Shown here piece by piece: positions 27,622 through 37,667 of a stretch of DNA of 64,000 bases. The notes beneath the pieces were generated by a model. The model worked only from the letters and a program-made list of their open reading frames with translations, was not told the origin of the DNA and ran no database searches. The stretch's first letter is position 1. Every line of letters starts with the position of its first letter. The DNA comes from Bacteroidota bacterium (GTDB taxonomy: Bacteria; Bacteroidota; Bacteroidia; Cytophagales; Cyclobacteriaceae). The DNA is taken from the NCBI GenBank assembly GCA_018266395.1, contig JAFEAM010000012.1, positions 124,001 to 188,000 of the forward strand, in the 5' to 3' direction. Both the position numbers and the translations under genes were made by a program.

Positions 27622-29643
27622 ATGAGAGCAACATTACTACTTTTAGTAATAGGCCTGTTAATTTCTTTACATGGCCTTGGTCAAAAAGCGCCAATTAAAT
27701 TCGGTGAAGTCTCGATTGAGGAACTCCAATTGAAAAAGTACGACAAAGATACAGCGGCGTCGGCTGTTGTGCTTTGTGATTATGGCCAATCCAAAATGGT
27801 GTACAATCAGCAAAAAGGCTTCGCAATTTCATTTCAAAGAATTTTACGAGTCAAGATTTTTAATAAAAACGGATATTCTTATGCGGATCAGTCTATAAGA
27901 CTTTACAGTGTTAATAGTGCCGAGGAGAGACTCGGTTCACTAAAGGCCGTTACCTACAATCTGGAGAACAACAAAATTGTGGAGTCGAAAATGAAAAATG
28001 ACGCAGTCTTCAAGGAAAAGGCTGACGAAAACAACACGTACGTCAAATTTACACTCCCTAACATAAGAGAGGGATCGGTCTTTGAGGTTTCATATGATGT
28101 GACATCAGAATTTGTGTACAATTTTCAGGACTGGGATTTTCAGACCACGATACCAACCGTGCTGAGTGAGTACCGGGTTTATATACCGGAATATTTCCAT
28201 TATGAAAAATACATGCAGGGATATGTGCCGGTTGATGAGCAGGAGGAAAGCCAAAAAAGGGCAACTGTCAATATCACGTACAGAGATCAAAGCAATGAGG
28301 AATTTCGCACAGGTGCCCGTTCGATGAGTCAGACAGAAACGGTTGACTATACAGAATACTTTTATCGCTGGGCAACAAGAAATGTTCCGGCCTTCAAGGA
28401 AGAACCATTCATGAACAACTACAGGGACTACATAGCCAGGCTGAATTTTGAACTCGCCTATACCCAGTTCCCTAACTCGCCGCGCAAGGATTATATAGGA
28501 ACATGGGAAAAGGTCAATAAAGAATTCCTCGAGTCAGAATCATTTGAAGGATATGTTAACGGTGCAGGAGTTTTGAAAAAAACGGTGGAGACCACGGCGA
28601 TATCACAAGATCAAATGGAAAATGCTGCACGACTTTATCAGTATGTAAAAGATAATGTTGAATGGAATGGCAACTACAGAATGTTTGCGTCGGATAATGC
28701 CAAGGCCGTTTTGGAAAACAAAAAGGGAAACGCGGCGGAAATCAACCTGCTTCTTGTAAACCTCTTTCGAAAAGCCGGGCTTGAATCTTATCCTGTACTG
28801 ATCAGCACAAGAAACCATGGATTCATCAGGAAGAGCTATCCTCTTGTCAGTCAGTTCAACTATGTAATCTGCGCCTTGATCAGGGATGGCAAGCATGTTT
28901 TGCTGGATGCAACGGATCGTTCGCTGCCCATGATGATTCTGCCCGAAAGGTGTCTGAACAGCGAAGGACTCATGATAAGCGAAAAGGGTCCTTCATGGGT
29001 TAACATCAATCCAACTTTCAAATCCAGAACTGTTACCAGCTATACCCTGTCTGCAGACGCTGATGGAGCGCTGAAAGGCCCGGTTACTTTTGTGCGTGAA
29101 GGATTTGATGCGCAGCGTTCCAGAAAGAGCTACTCTGCAAAGGGAGAGAAAGAGTATGTTACTTCATTGGCGTCAGACCGTCATTGGGAGATTGAAAAGA
29201 GCACCTTCGAAAATATGACCAACCTTTCACTCAATCCAAAGGAGGTTCATGAAGCCACACTAAGTGAATATGCGCAGGTTGCAGGTCCAACAATCTATCT
29301 GAATCCATTGATTGAGGGAAGGATGGAAGAAAACCCCTTCAAATCAGAGAGCAGGGTTTATCCTGTTGATTTTGGGAGCCCGTTTGAGCGGATATGTACG
29401 GGCAAAATATCAATTCCTTCGGGTTATGTTGTGGATGAATTACCCGCTACAAAAGGGTTTAATTTGCCGGGTGGTGGCAGGTATTCCTATAACATCATGG
29501 TAAATGGCGATGTTATTCAGTTCACAAGTCAGTTTGTTATTTCGAAACCACTCTTCAGCCAGGAGGAATACCATGGTCTGAAAGAGTTCTATAATCAAGT
29601 TGTTGCAAAACAATCCGAGCAAATTGTTCTTAAGAAGAAATGA
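27622..29643 (+). CDS. DUF3857 exported protein with degenerate transglutaminase-like domain
   Basis: A 673-residue exported protein: signal peptide ending near LHGLGQ, a DUF3857 domain of beta structure (about 40-260), a transglutaminase-like fold (about 290-460) and a C-terminal beta domain. In the transglutaminase core the catalytic cysteine position reads GNAAEIN, with Ala371 where a Cys is expected, so hydrolase or transferase activity is unlikely. The gene overlaps the next one by four bases (ATGA), and both have the same domain order. Together they look like a heteromeric periplasmic pair in which this member has a structural role (inference). Function of the family is unknown. Confidence 0.85.
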   Translation: MRATLLLLVIGLLISLHGLGQKAPIKFGEVSIEELQLKKYDKDTAASAVVLCDYGQSKMVYNQQKGFAISFQRILRVKIFNKNGYSYADQSIRLYSVNSAEERLGSLKAVTYNLENNKIVESKMKNDAVFKEKADENNTYVKFTLPNIREGSVFEVSYDVTSEFVYNFQDWDFQTTIPTVLSEYRVYIPEYFHYEKYMQGYVPVDEQEESQKRATVNITYRDQSNEEFRTGARSMSQTETVDYTEYFYRWATRNVPAFKEEPFMNNYRDYIARLNFELAYTQFPNSPRKDYIGTWEKVNKEFLESESFEGYVNGAGVLKKTVETTAISQDQMENAARLYQYVKDNVEWNGNYRMFASDNAKAVLENKKGNAAEINLLLVNLFRKAGLESYPVLISTRNHGFIRKSYPLVSQFNYVICALIRDGKHVLLDATDRSLPMMILPERCLNSEGLMISEKGPSWVNINPTFKSRTVTSYTLSADADGALKGPVTFVREGFDAQRSRKSYSAKGEKEYVTSLASDRHWEIEKSTFENMTNLSLNPKEVHEATLSEYAQVAGPTIYLNPLIEGRMEENPFKSESRVYPVDFGSPFERICTGKISIPSGYVVDELPATKGFNLPGGGRYSYNIMVNGDVIQFTSQFVISKPLFSQEEYHGLKEFYNQVVAKQSEQIVLKKK

Positions 29644-31547
29644 GGAAGAAAGCGTGTCTGCTGTTCATGGGACTTTTGATTGGTTTTGAATCATGGTCCG
29701 GCGCCAACAAGTATCCAGTCGCTTCTATTCCGGATGACCTGAAGAAGAATGCTAATGTGGTTTATCGTGAGGATCACATGACATTTACCATCCCGTCGAG
29801 AGACCGGGCGCGCCAAAAAACATATGTTGCAATAACTGTCCTCAATGAAAAAGGAAAATCAGCGTCGGTACGCGGGGTGGCATACAGCAGACTCGTCAAA
29901 GTGACTTCCATTTCCGGAGCGATTTATGATGCAGAAGGAAATCTTGTCAGAAAACTCAAGAACAGTGAGATCCAGGATGAAAGTGCAACAGGATCCAATC
30001 TGTTTACCGATGACAGGGTCAAAATCGCCAACCTCTCCCATATTTCATATCCATACACCATCGAATTTGAGGCGGAGCTGGAGTACCAGTACTTGTTTTT
30101 CATTCCATCATGGCACGTTATTCCTTCAGAGAACACTTCCGTGCAACATTCCCTGTTCACTTTGGAATTTGCACCCGAAGTACAGCCCCGATTTAAGACC
30201 TACCATACAAACGTCAAGGAGACTGAAAGATCTTCCAACGGATTGAAAAGCTGGACTTGGGAATTCAGCAATATGGGTGCAGTTGAACGTGAACCATGGG
30301 GCCCTGCCCTGTATGAGTCAACGCCTATTATTGTCGCCGCGCCCGGCGAATTTACTTATGAAGGATATTCCGGAAACATGAATGACTGGAATGGATTTGG
30401 TCTTTGGATACAAAGCCTCGCCATAGGAAGAGATCAGCTTCCGGAAGCAACCCGTGAGAAGATATTAGCGATGACAAGCGGTACGGAATCGACCGAGGAA
30501 AAGATCAGGGCCCTGTATAAATATCTTCAGGATCACACTCGTTATGTTAGCATCCAAATTGGCGTAGGAGGACAGCAGCCCGTTAACGCAGCGGAAGTGG
30601 ACCAAAACGGATATGGCGATTGCAAGGGCCTGGCCAATTATATGGTAGCTATATTGAAAGCGGCCGGGATACAAGCCCGGTATGTACTTATAAGAGCAGG
30701 ATCGAATGAGAATGACATTGACCCTGAATTTGTAAGCACGCAGTTCAATCATGCCGTTGCTGCGGTACCATTGTCGAACGATACTATTTGGCTTGAATGC
30801 ACAAGTCAGACTAATCCCATCGGGTACGCGGGTACATTTACAGGAGATCGTCACGCGCTTATGATTACAGAAAAAGGCGGGCGGATTGTCCGGACACCAA
30901 CGTATGCTCCGTCCTCCAACAGGCAAATGCGAACCATTAATGCGAGTCTCGCGAAGGACGGGAATATTACGGCTTCAGTGACTACGAATTATGAGGGGCT
31001 TCAGTTTGAAAATGATGATTTGGATGCCATTGTACATCAATCTCCGGAGAGACAGAAAAAATGGGTTTTGGAAAACACTTCTTTGCCAGGATTCGAATTG
31101 AAATCATATTCAATGATCCAAAAAAGCTTTCTGCCTCAAATAGAAGTAGCAATGTCCTTTGCCTCGAGATCTTATGCCTCGGTAAGTGGCAAGAGAATTT
31201 TTCTCAACCCGAACCTTCTAAACAGAACAGAGTACGTACCACGAAAACTTGAGCAAAGGAAGACACCCATCATCCGGAAGAATGGGTATGTTGACATGGA
31301 TACGGTCCGGTTTACAGTGCCTGAGGAGTTGTATCCCGAATTCATTCCGCCTGTGGTGCATTATGAATCCAGGTTTGGATCATATGATGCCACATTTACA
31401 TTCAGTTCAGGTCAGTTGATCTATACCCGCACCATGAAATGGAACAGGGGACGATTTCCTGAAGAATCCTATGAAGAATTTGCCGAGTTTTATAAAAGCA
31501 TCAGCAAAGCTGATAATGTCCGTCTTGTATTTTTAAGCAAGACCTAG
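29640..31547 (+). CDS. DUF3857 exported protein with intact transglutaminase-like core
   Basis: The 635-residue partner of the preceding gene, sharing its order of signal peptide, DUF3857 domain, transglutaminase-like fold and C-terminal beta domain. Here the catalytic cysteine is present: Cys328 in NGYGDCKGLANYM, and His371 in TQFNHAVAAV. The third position, normally Asp in WLDxT, reads WLECTS, so Glu386 may substitute. A peptidase or acyl-transfer activity in the periplasm is possible. The start overlaps the upstream stop by four bases. It ends seven bases before the stop of the convergent SDR gene. Confidence 0.86.
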   Translation: MRKKACLLFMGLLIGFESWSGANKYPVASIPDDLKKNANVVYREDHMTFTIPSRDRARQKTYVAITVLNEKGKSASVRGVAYSRLVKVTSISGAIYDAEGNLVRKLKNSEIQDESATGSNLFTDDRVKIANLSHISYPYTIEFEAELEYQYLFFIPSWHVIPSENTSVQHSLFTLEFAPEVQPRFKTYHTNVKETERSSNGLKSWTWEFSNMGAVEREPWGPALYESTPIIVAAPGEFTYEGYSGNMNDWNGFGLWIQSLAIGRDQLPEATREKILAMTSGTESTEEKIRALYKYLQDHTRYVSIQIGVGGQQPVNAAEVDQNGYGDCKGLANYMVAILKAAGIQARYVLIRAGSNENDIDPEFVSTQFNHAVAAVPLSNDTIWLECTSQTNPIGYAGTFTGDRHALMITEKGGRIVRTPTYAPSSNRQMRTINASLAKDGNITASVTTNYEGLQFENDDLDAIVHQSPERQKKWVLENTSLPGFELKSYSMIQKSFLPQIEVAMSFASRSYASVSGKRIFLNPNLLNRTEYVPRKLEQRKTPIIRKNGYVDMDTVRFTVPEELYPEFIPPVVHYESRFGSYDATFTFSSGQLIYTRTMKWNRGRFPEESYEEFAEFYKSISKADNVRLVFLSKT

Positions 31548-31553
31548 CCTAGA

Positions 31554-32372
31554 CTATTTTGACGGTTTGTTCAACGGGCTATTCGATTCCTTTGCCATCT
31601 CATTATACACCAGTTTGTCGGCAAGGCCCGGCAACAGTTTGTTCAGCCATACCGCCAACTTCCCCTGAGTCGTCAGTATGAGGATTTTTTTGCGGTTGAC
31701 CGTGGCACGATAAATATGATGAGCACATGCCTCAGCTGACATCATATTCTTTTCATCTCTCGGGGAATCACCCTGGACGGTCCCATCTTTCGTGAGTGAG
31801 CGTTTCCTGATGTTTGAAGTAGTAAAACCCGGGCATGCAGTAAGAACATGTACGCCGCTTTTCAGCAGTTCAGTGCGCAGCACCTCAAGAAAACCATTCA
31901 ATGCAAATTTGGACGAAGAATAGCCCGTGCGACCCGGTAAACCCCTGTATCCTGCAATAGAGGATATTCCCACAACAGAACCCTTGTTCTTCATAATTTC
32001 CGGAAGGCAATATTTGGTCGCATAGAGGACTCCGTAGAAGTTGATGTCCATCACTTTCTTCACTACTGCGATATCAACTTCTGAAAAGAGCGCCCTCATC
32101 GAAATGCCGGCATTGTTTATGAGAATATCAATGCGACCGAAAAGTCTGACGGCTTCATCTGCCATTCGTTTATTATCATCTTCCCGGCTCACATCGGATT
32201 GAAGACCATGAATGGCGATTCCCTTTTCTGACAATTCATTCACAGTTGAATCAAGGTCTACCTTATTTCTGCCCGTGACCATGATTTTGGATCCATTACG
32301 ACCAAATTCTTCAGCGAGTGCCTTTCCGATTCCGGACGACCCTCCGGTAATGATGACCACTTTGTCTTTCAT
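31554..32372 (-). CDS. Short-chain dehydrogenase/reductase
   Basis: A classical SDR of 272 residues. The cofactor motif TGGSSGIGK lies near the N-terminus, NNAG in the middle (INNAGIS), and the catalytic Tyr and Lys in GYSSSK. The ATG at 32370-32372 gives the usual MKDKVVIITGG start, and the ten-residue extension seen upstream is dropped. The NADP preference and substrate are not determined by sequence. It runs divergent from an LpxL-like acyltransferase with a spacer of 50 bp, so the two genes probably share promoter DNA. Confidence 0.93.
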   Translation of the reverse strand: MKDKVVIITGGSSGIGKALAEEFGRNGSKIMVTGRNKVDLDSTVNELSEKGIAIHGLQSDVSREDDNKRMADEAVRLFGRIDILINNAGISMRALFSEVDIAVVKKVMDINFYGVLYATKYCLPEIMKNKGSVVGISSIAGYRGLPGRTGYSSSKFALNGFLEVLRTELLKSGVHVLTACPGFTTSNIRKRSLTKDGTVQGDSPRDEKNMMSAEACAHHIYRATVNRKKILILTTQGKLAVWLNKLLPGLADKLVYNEMAKESNSPLNKPSK

Positions 32373-32422
32373 GATATTGTTTCGGTAAATGTAAAGAATC
32401 ATTGAATTAATTTTGGACAGCC

Positions 32423-33283
32423 ATGTGGATCCTCAGACTCCTGTCTTATCTGCCTTTGCCGGTGCTCTATGCCTTCTCGGAGCTAATGGCTTTCCTTACT
32501 TATCATGTTGTTCGCTATCGTCGCAATGTGGTATATAAGAACCTTCGCCACTCCTTTCCTGAGAAAGCCAACCATGAAATTGCCAGTCTTGCCAGGGATT
32601 TTTATCGCGACCTGTGTGACTATGCGGTGGAAACGTTGAAGCTGCTGAGCCTGACTGAAGGGGAAATAAAAAAAAGAATGATTTGTGCTACTCCTGAAAT
32701 TGAGCAAACACTAAGGGAGGAAAAGGGAATGCTTGTTTATCTTACAAGTCATCAGTTTAACTGGGAGTGGATGCTGCAGGCAGTTGTTCTTAATGGTAAG
32801 ATCGATATTCATTATGTCTATCAACCCCAGAGCTCAAAATTCTTTGATGACTTTTCAAATTACCTGAGGCAGCGTTTTGGAGCAAAGGCTATCAGGAGGG
32901 ATCAGGTGGGAAGGGAGGCGATAAGAATGCGTGGCACCCGATATGTTTTGGCTATCCTGGCCGATCAATTTCCCGGGCTGGACCATGACAAACGACACTG
33001 GACCTCATTTTTGAACCAGGACACGGCCTTTTTTGCTGGTAGCATTGCGATTTCGGTCAGGATGCAGAGCAAGATGTATTTCTTTTACAGTCGGAAGATC
33101 AGGAGAGGGTATTACGAATATTTCATCCTGCCGTTGGACCAGCCGCCTTATTCCACTGATGAGAAAGGTGTGGCAGATTTGTATGCGCGGGCTCTTGAGA
33201 AATCCATTCATGCGCAACCCCATAACTGGTTGTGGTCGCATAATCGTTGGAAGAGGACGAGGCAGGAAATGGGCGATGCATGA
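32423..33283 (+). CDS. LpxL/HtrB-like lipid A (lysophospholipid) acyltransferase
   Basis: A 286-residue inner-membrane acyltransferase. The N-terminal hydrophobic helix (about 5-30) is followed by the catalytic motif H-x4-E, His110 and Glu115, in SHQFNWEW, as in lipid A late acyltransferases. The nearby ADQFPG segment is also shared. It could add a secondary acyl chain to lipid A or act on other lysolipids. TAATTTTG at 32408-32415 fits the -7 promoter element and lies 8 bp before the start. The gene stops one base before the stop codon of the convergent SNF2 helicase. Confidence 0.88.
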   Translation: MWILRLLSYLPLPVLYAFSELMAFLTYHVVRYRRNVVYKNLRHSFPEKANHEIASLARDFYRDLCDYAVETLKLLSLTEGEIKKRMICATPEIEQTLREEKGMLVYLTSHQFNWEWMLQAVVLNGKIDIHYVYQPQSSKFFDDFSNYLRQRFGAKAIRRDQVGREAIRMRGTRYVLAILADQFPGLDHDKRHWTSFLNQDTAFFAGSIAISVRMQSKMYFFYSRKIRRGYYEYFILPLDQPPYSTDEKGVADLYARALEKSIHAQPHNWLWSHNRWKRTRQEMGDA

Positions 33284-36238
33284 TTAGTTCAGCATCATTT
33301 CAATATCCTCGCGGGTGAGCGCTTTGACAATGCTCTCTTCGGTGGTGATGAGATTTTCAGAAAGCTTCAGTTTGTTTTTCTGCAACTGGAGAATCTTCTC
33401 CTCAACGGTATTCCTCGTAATGAATTTGTAAGTGAATACCTTTTTTCGCTGACCAATCCTGTGGGCCCGATCAATGGCCTGTTGTTCGACCGCAGGATTC
33501 CACCATGGGTCGAGAATAAAGACATAATCTGCTTCTGTGAGGTTAAGTCCCAGACCGCCCGCTTTGATGGAGATGAGGAAGATCTTGAGTTGAGGATCCT
33601 TGTTAAATCTTTCCACCTGGTCTTTCCGATCCATACTGGATCCGTCGAGGTAAGCGTAGTCTATTTTCTTTGATTCAAGAAACTCTTTCACAATTTCAAG
33701 GTGCTTGACGAATTGACTGAAGATGAGAAGCTTGTGACCCTCCAGCAGGGCGTTCTCGATCATGTGGGACAAATCTTCCAATTTCCCTGAGTCACCTTTG
33801 TAAAAAGTGTCAATCATCCTGGGGTGATTGGAAAGCTGCCTGAGTTTAGTGAGGCCTTCAAGGATCGTCATTCGGGAGTTATTGATCCCTTCCTTCTCAA
33901 TCATATCAAGAATCTTGTGGCGGTAAAATGACTTGGCCTCCTCGTATTTTTCCTCCTGTGCCGGAGATAGGTTTGTGTAGTAGATATTCTCGACTTTCTC
34001 GGGCAGGTCGGTAGCCACCTGTGATTTCAGCCTTCTCAGGATAAATGGCTTGATGATGGAATTGAGTTTCTTGGTCTTTGCCTCATCGTGCCGCTTTTCA
34101 ATGGGCACCTGATATTCATTTTTGAAAAATGTCTGCCCGCCGAGCAGACCCGGGTTAATGAATGTCATTTGCGACCAGAGGTCCAGCGTGGTGTTCTCCA
34201 GGGGGGTTCCGGTAAGCGTAAGCCGCATGCGGGATTTCAATTGCAGAACGGCTTTCGCAATATTGGAAGTGGGATTCTTGATGACCTGCGACTCATCCAG
34301 AATGATGTAGTTAAAGTCAAATTTCTGAAGCGACTCAATATCCAGTCTTGTAATGCCGTAGGAAGTGAGGACAACATCATACCTGGAAAAGATGCTGATA
34401 TCCTTGTTCCTGTTGGTCCCTGTATAAGTAAGGATTCTGAGGTGGGGTGTAAACTTCGCAGCTTCCATCTCCCAATTATAAATCAGTGAAGTGGGCATGA
34501 TCAACAATGAAGTTCCCGCATTACCTTTTTCCTTTTCGGATTCGAGCAGCGCAAGTGTTTGCACAGTCTTGCCGAGACCCATGTCATCAGCAAGGCAGCC
34601 GCCCAGATGAAATTCATTAAGAAATCGCAACCAGTTGTAACCGGCTTTTTGGTAGGGTCTGAGCTGGCCCTGAAATCCGGGTGGGATCGAATAATCCTTG
34701 ATGCCGGTGAAGTTCTCCAGGTTCTTCAGGCGCTCGCTCATATGCACCTTGGCCAGATTATTTTCCTGGAGCTCCTTTACAAGGCTGAGGTGATATTTAT
34801 GGAGGATGGGCTTCTCCTGGCTGCCATGGGTTTCACTCATTGCAAACAGATCGCCGTATTTGATGAGCCATGCGTCAGGGATAATGGCGATCTCACCATT
34901 CGGGAGCTTGAATTCCACTTTCTTCTTCAGGATAAGTTTGCGAAGGTCCTTGAACGAGATTTCAAATTCACCAAAACGTATGCGCGCATGGATGTCAAAC
35001 CAATCGATGCCTTCCTTGACCTCCAGTTCCATTACAGCTTTTCCCACGAAGTATTTTTTGTCGCGGTTATCGGGTTGACTGACCTCAAAGCCGAAGTTTA
35101 GGAGATTGACGCGATTCTCATTGATCCATGTGAACGCCTGTGCCTTTTCCACGGCAGTTCTGTAGGTACTCCCGAAATTCAATCCAAGCTTGTTCAGCAT
35201 GAGCAGAAATTTCTTTTCTGCTTCAGCATCCCTTTTGATACGATGAAAAATGAATTGATCATCTTTCTTCTCCAGCACTACCGATACGGATTCTCCGCCA
35301 CCAGGAAAGCGATGTTTGCCGTACCGGAAGGAGAGATCAAAGACAATTTTTCCGGCCTCGTCATGTCCGGCATTTTCTTCATGTCCGGACGTTGCGTCAA
35401 ATAGTCCAGGAACGTCCCTGGAAGTTGCAGGGGGCAATTCTGAAATGGTCAACAGCGGATGCGGATCATGAACGTGGCGAAGGATTTCAAAACCGCTCAC
35501 ATCCACATCATCAAATGCTGCGATCAGGGGCGATATGAAATTCCGGTAATAATTATCCTCCAGATTTTTAGGTATGACAATTTTGGGCTTTGTCAGAAAG
35601 GGCATCAGTTTCTTTCCATCAACCGGACGGTCGAAACCACAGAGCTTTCCTTCAACCACCATCCATGCGGGGTTTCGGCAAACCATGTAGGCACCGGGCT
35701 GCGGGAGTTCGATATTTCTCTCTCCGCAACTGATGGTGGGAAAATAAGTTGTGCTATCCGCGCTTCTGATAAAGTGAAATTGAATGTGCGCGCGGTCATC
35801 CTGCACTTCGATCTTTCGCCATGTGGGTTCGCCGTCATTACCCATTTCATACAGGCGCTTACCCTTGAGTTTCTCCAGCACACTTGCGCGTCGCTTCTCC
35901 ATGTACGCTTCTATCTGTTCCTGCAGAAGTTTCTCTTCGCCTTTGTCTTTCTTGAAAACCCTTGCAAAGAACTCTGCGGGCTTGATGGCCTTCTTTGAAA
36001 AATGCCGGAGAACGGCATCCTGGGTCATGCTGTCCATGAGTTCAATCAACTCATAATCACGGTCGTTAAGTCCTTTTGCAAATTCCCTGGCGTTTTTGGA
36101 TGAGATGTTCTGGTGCTGATAGGTCAGTTTATTCTTCTCATCAAGCTTTACAATAAATGCCTCAAAAATGTATCCCAGAAACTCGTGCTGAAATAGCGAG
36201 TAGATCAGTTGGAACGGTTGCGAAGGGGATACTTTCAT
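33284..36238 (-). CDS. SNF2-family ATP-dependent helicase
   Basis: A 984-residue SWI2/SNF2-type DNA translocase. Motif I reads DDMGLGKT near residue 553, motif II is DESQ near residue 649, and motif VI is QAIDRAHRIGQ near residue 930. About 500 residues lie before the ATPase; that N-terminal part resembles bacterial SNF2 proteins with a zinc-finger-like SWIM-type region, but no zinc cluster is visible here. Bacterial members are usually linked to RNA polymerase recycling (RapA-like) or to defence and restriction; nothing beside it points to a defence island. It is therefore treated as a housekeeping helicase. Confidence 0.9.
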   Translation of the reverse strand: MKVSPSQPFQLIYSLFQHEFLGYIFEAFIVKLDEKNKLTYQHQNISSKNAREFAKGLNDRDYELIELMDSMTQDAVLRHFSKKAIKPAEFFARVFKKDKGEEKLLQEQIEAYMEKRRASVLEKLKGKRLYEMGNDGEPTWRKIEVQDDRAHIQFHFIRSADSTTYFPTISCGERNIELPQPGAYMVCRNPAWMVVEGKLCGFDRPVDGKKLMPFLTKPKIVIPKNLEDNYYRNFISPLIAAFDDVDVSGFEILRHVHDPHPLLTISELPPATSRDVPGLFDATSGHEENAGHDEAGKIVFDLSFRYGKHRFPGGGESVSVVLEKKDDQFIFHRIKRDAEAEKKFLLMLNKLGLNFGSTYRTAVEKAQAFTWINENRVNLLNFGFEVSQPDNRDKKYFVGKAVMELEVKEGIDWFDIHARIRFGEFEISFKDLRKLILKKKVEFKLPNGEIAIIPDAWLIKYGDLFAMSETHGSQEKPILHKYHLSLVKELQENNLAKVHMSERLKNLENFTGIKDYSIPPGFQGQLRPYQKAGYNWLRFLNEFHLGGCLADDMGLGKTVQTLALLESEKEKGNAGTSLLIMPTSLIYNWEMEAAKFTPHLRILTYTGTNRNKDISIFSRYDVVLTSYGITRLDIESLQKFDFNYIILDESQVIKNPTSNIAKAVLQLKSRMRLTLTGTPLENTTLDLWSQMTFINPGLLGGQTFFKNEYQVPIEKRHDEAKTKKLNSIIKPFILRRLKSQVATDLPEKVENIYYTNLSPAQEEKYEEAKSFYRHKILDMIEKEGINNSRMTILEGLTKLRQLSNHPRMIDTFYKGDSGKLEDLSHMIENALLEGHKLLIFSQFVKHLEIVKEFLESKKIDYAYLDGSSMDRKDQVERFNKDPQLKIFLISIKAGGLGLNLTEADYVFILDPWWNPAVEQQAIDRAHRIGQRKKVFTYKFITRNTVEEKILQLQKNKLKLSENLITTEESIVKALTREDIEMMLN

Positions 36239-36300
36239 ATTTTGATAGCCTTCTGCGGCTCACCATTGGCAGGGACTGCTGTTTACCCGTGACCAAGGCT

Positions 36301-36333
36301 AAAACCGCATTTTGGCACTGAAATGCCCGTTTT
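36301..36333 (-). terminator. Possible terminator hairpin after the LolE-like gene
   Basis: In the 197-bp spacer, plus-strand bases AAAACCGCATTT and AAATGCCCGTTTT form an imperfect inverted repeat around an 8-base loop, with T-rich tails on both strands. It is placed to end leftward transcription from the permease gene before the SNF2 gene starts. Pairing is imperfect at the base of the GC part, so confidence is low. Confidence 0.35.
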
Positions 36334-36435
36334 ATGCAATCAGGAGCAGTCTCCTGAAGCCTTTCTTTCAGGTTTTTGCTGAAAGCAGAATTGCAAAATA
36401 CGTATTTCTTGCGGAAAAAGCTGCGTCCCCGGGGC

Positions 36436-37656
36436 CTACAGATGATGCACGGAATAGGATCGGGCCGCAAGCCTGGCCGGTCGCAGTGAGACCAGGAGGG
36501 TCACTATAGTCATGACCGCACCGGTCAGGAAGAAGTCAGAAAAATGCATTCTGACCGGATAGTTGTTTACTATGGCATTTTCCATTCCCATGCCTACCAA
36601 CCCGACGGTGGATTGAAGGTAGCAGAGCACAGCCCCGAAGATTAGCCCGATGCCAGCGCCGGTAAATGAAATAATGGCGCCTTCGGTAAGGAAAACATTG
36701 CGTACTGTTGTCTGGGAAGCACCAAGCGCATTGAGTATGGAGATATCCTTCTTCTTGTCGATGGCCAGCATCATGAGATTGAAGAAAATATTGATCGAGC
36801 CCACCAGCAATAGAAGGGTGAGCGAGAGGAATGTGACAAGCTTTTCCATCTTCAGCAACCTGTACAGGTCTTTGTGCTGTTCTTCATTGGTGAGCACACT
36901 AAAGCGATCCCCCAATAACGCTTTCAATTTGCGTTGGGTGGCGAGCGTTCCCGAGCCATCAGTTTGTACTTCCAGTGAAGTTCTCTTGTTGCCGTAATCG
37001 AGCAGACCCACAGCAAAGGAAAGAGGCACAAACATGTAGTTTTCGTCGTACGTCTTCTCAATGGAGAAAACAGACCCTGGCCGTATGCCCTTTCTGGAAT
37101 AAAGTTTCGAGGGATCGAGGCTGTTCTGGCGTAAATTCTTCACATAAAACACCTGCAAGGCAGTGGTTGGGTCTTCAATATCAGCCGATAAAGTATAGCG
37201 TACGCCTCCGCCAAGTATTGCATAAGGAATGCTGTCCTTCATTAATTTCAATTCACCCTCTACAATGTGGTCATCAAGCCGGTGCTGATCGATAAAATTT
37301 TCACTGACGCCTTTCATGGTAACAACCATATCAGCCTGCCTGTAACGCACGTAAGCGTAGTCTTCGACAACTTCGGTAACCGTTTTTACCCCAGGCACAG
37401 ATCCGATTCGATACAGCAGGCTATCATTCACCGGAAAGGACTTTCCTTTAGATGCTTCAATCTTCAGCTCCGGGTCAAAAGAAGTGTACAATGAACGAAG
37501 CAGTTCCTCCAATCCATTAAAGACCGACAACACCACAATCAGTGCTGCAGTGGCGAATGAGACACTTCCAACAGAAAGGATGGAGATGATATTAATGAAA
37601 TTCTTCTTTCGCCTGGACAGAAAATACTTTCTGGCAATAAAGAATGAAATGTTCAT
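36436..37656 (-). CDS. FtsX/LolE-type ABC transporter permease
   Basis: A 406-residue permease of the MacB/FtsX/LolCE group: one N-terminal membrane helix (about 20-48), a periplasmic domain of about 230 residues, and three C-terminal helices (about 275-300, 320-345 and 368-390), as in LolE, which extracts lipoproteins from the inner membrane with LolD. The DKKKDISILNALGAS segment contacts the ATPase and is typical. The ATPase is not next to it. It lies 11 bp after rbfA on the same strand, an order I associate with Bacteroidota genomes. Confidence 0.86.
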   Translation of the reverse strand: MNISFFIARKYFLSRRKKNFINIISILSVGSVSFATAALIVVLSVFNGLEELLRSLYTSFDPELKIEASKGKSFPVNDSLLYRIGSVPGVKTVTEVVEDYAYVRYRQADMVVTMKGVSENFIDQHRLDDHIVEGELKLMKDSIPYAILGGGVRYTLSADIEDPTTALQVFYVKNLRQNSLDPSKLYSRKGIRPGSVFSIEKTYDENYMFVPLSFAVGLLDYGNKRTSLEVQTDGSGTLATQRKLKALLGDRFSVLTNEEQHKDLYRLLKMEKLVTFLSLTLLLLVGSINIFFNLMMLAIDKKKDISILNALGASQTTVRNVFLTEGAIISFTGAGIGLIFGAVLCYLQSTVGLVGMGMENAIVNNYPVRMHFSDFFLTGAVMTIVTLLVSLRPARLAARSYSVHHL

Positions 37657-37667
37657 TTACGGATAAT

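Noticed and set aside
33284..36238. SNF2 helicase as a sign of a defence island
   Set aside because: Neighbours are housekeeping genes (lipid acyltransferase, LolE-like permease, rbfA) and there is no nuclease, methylase or other defence gene.
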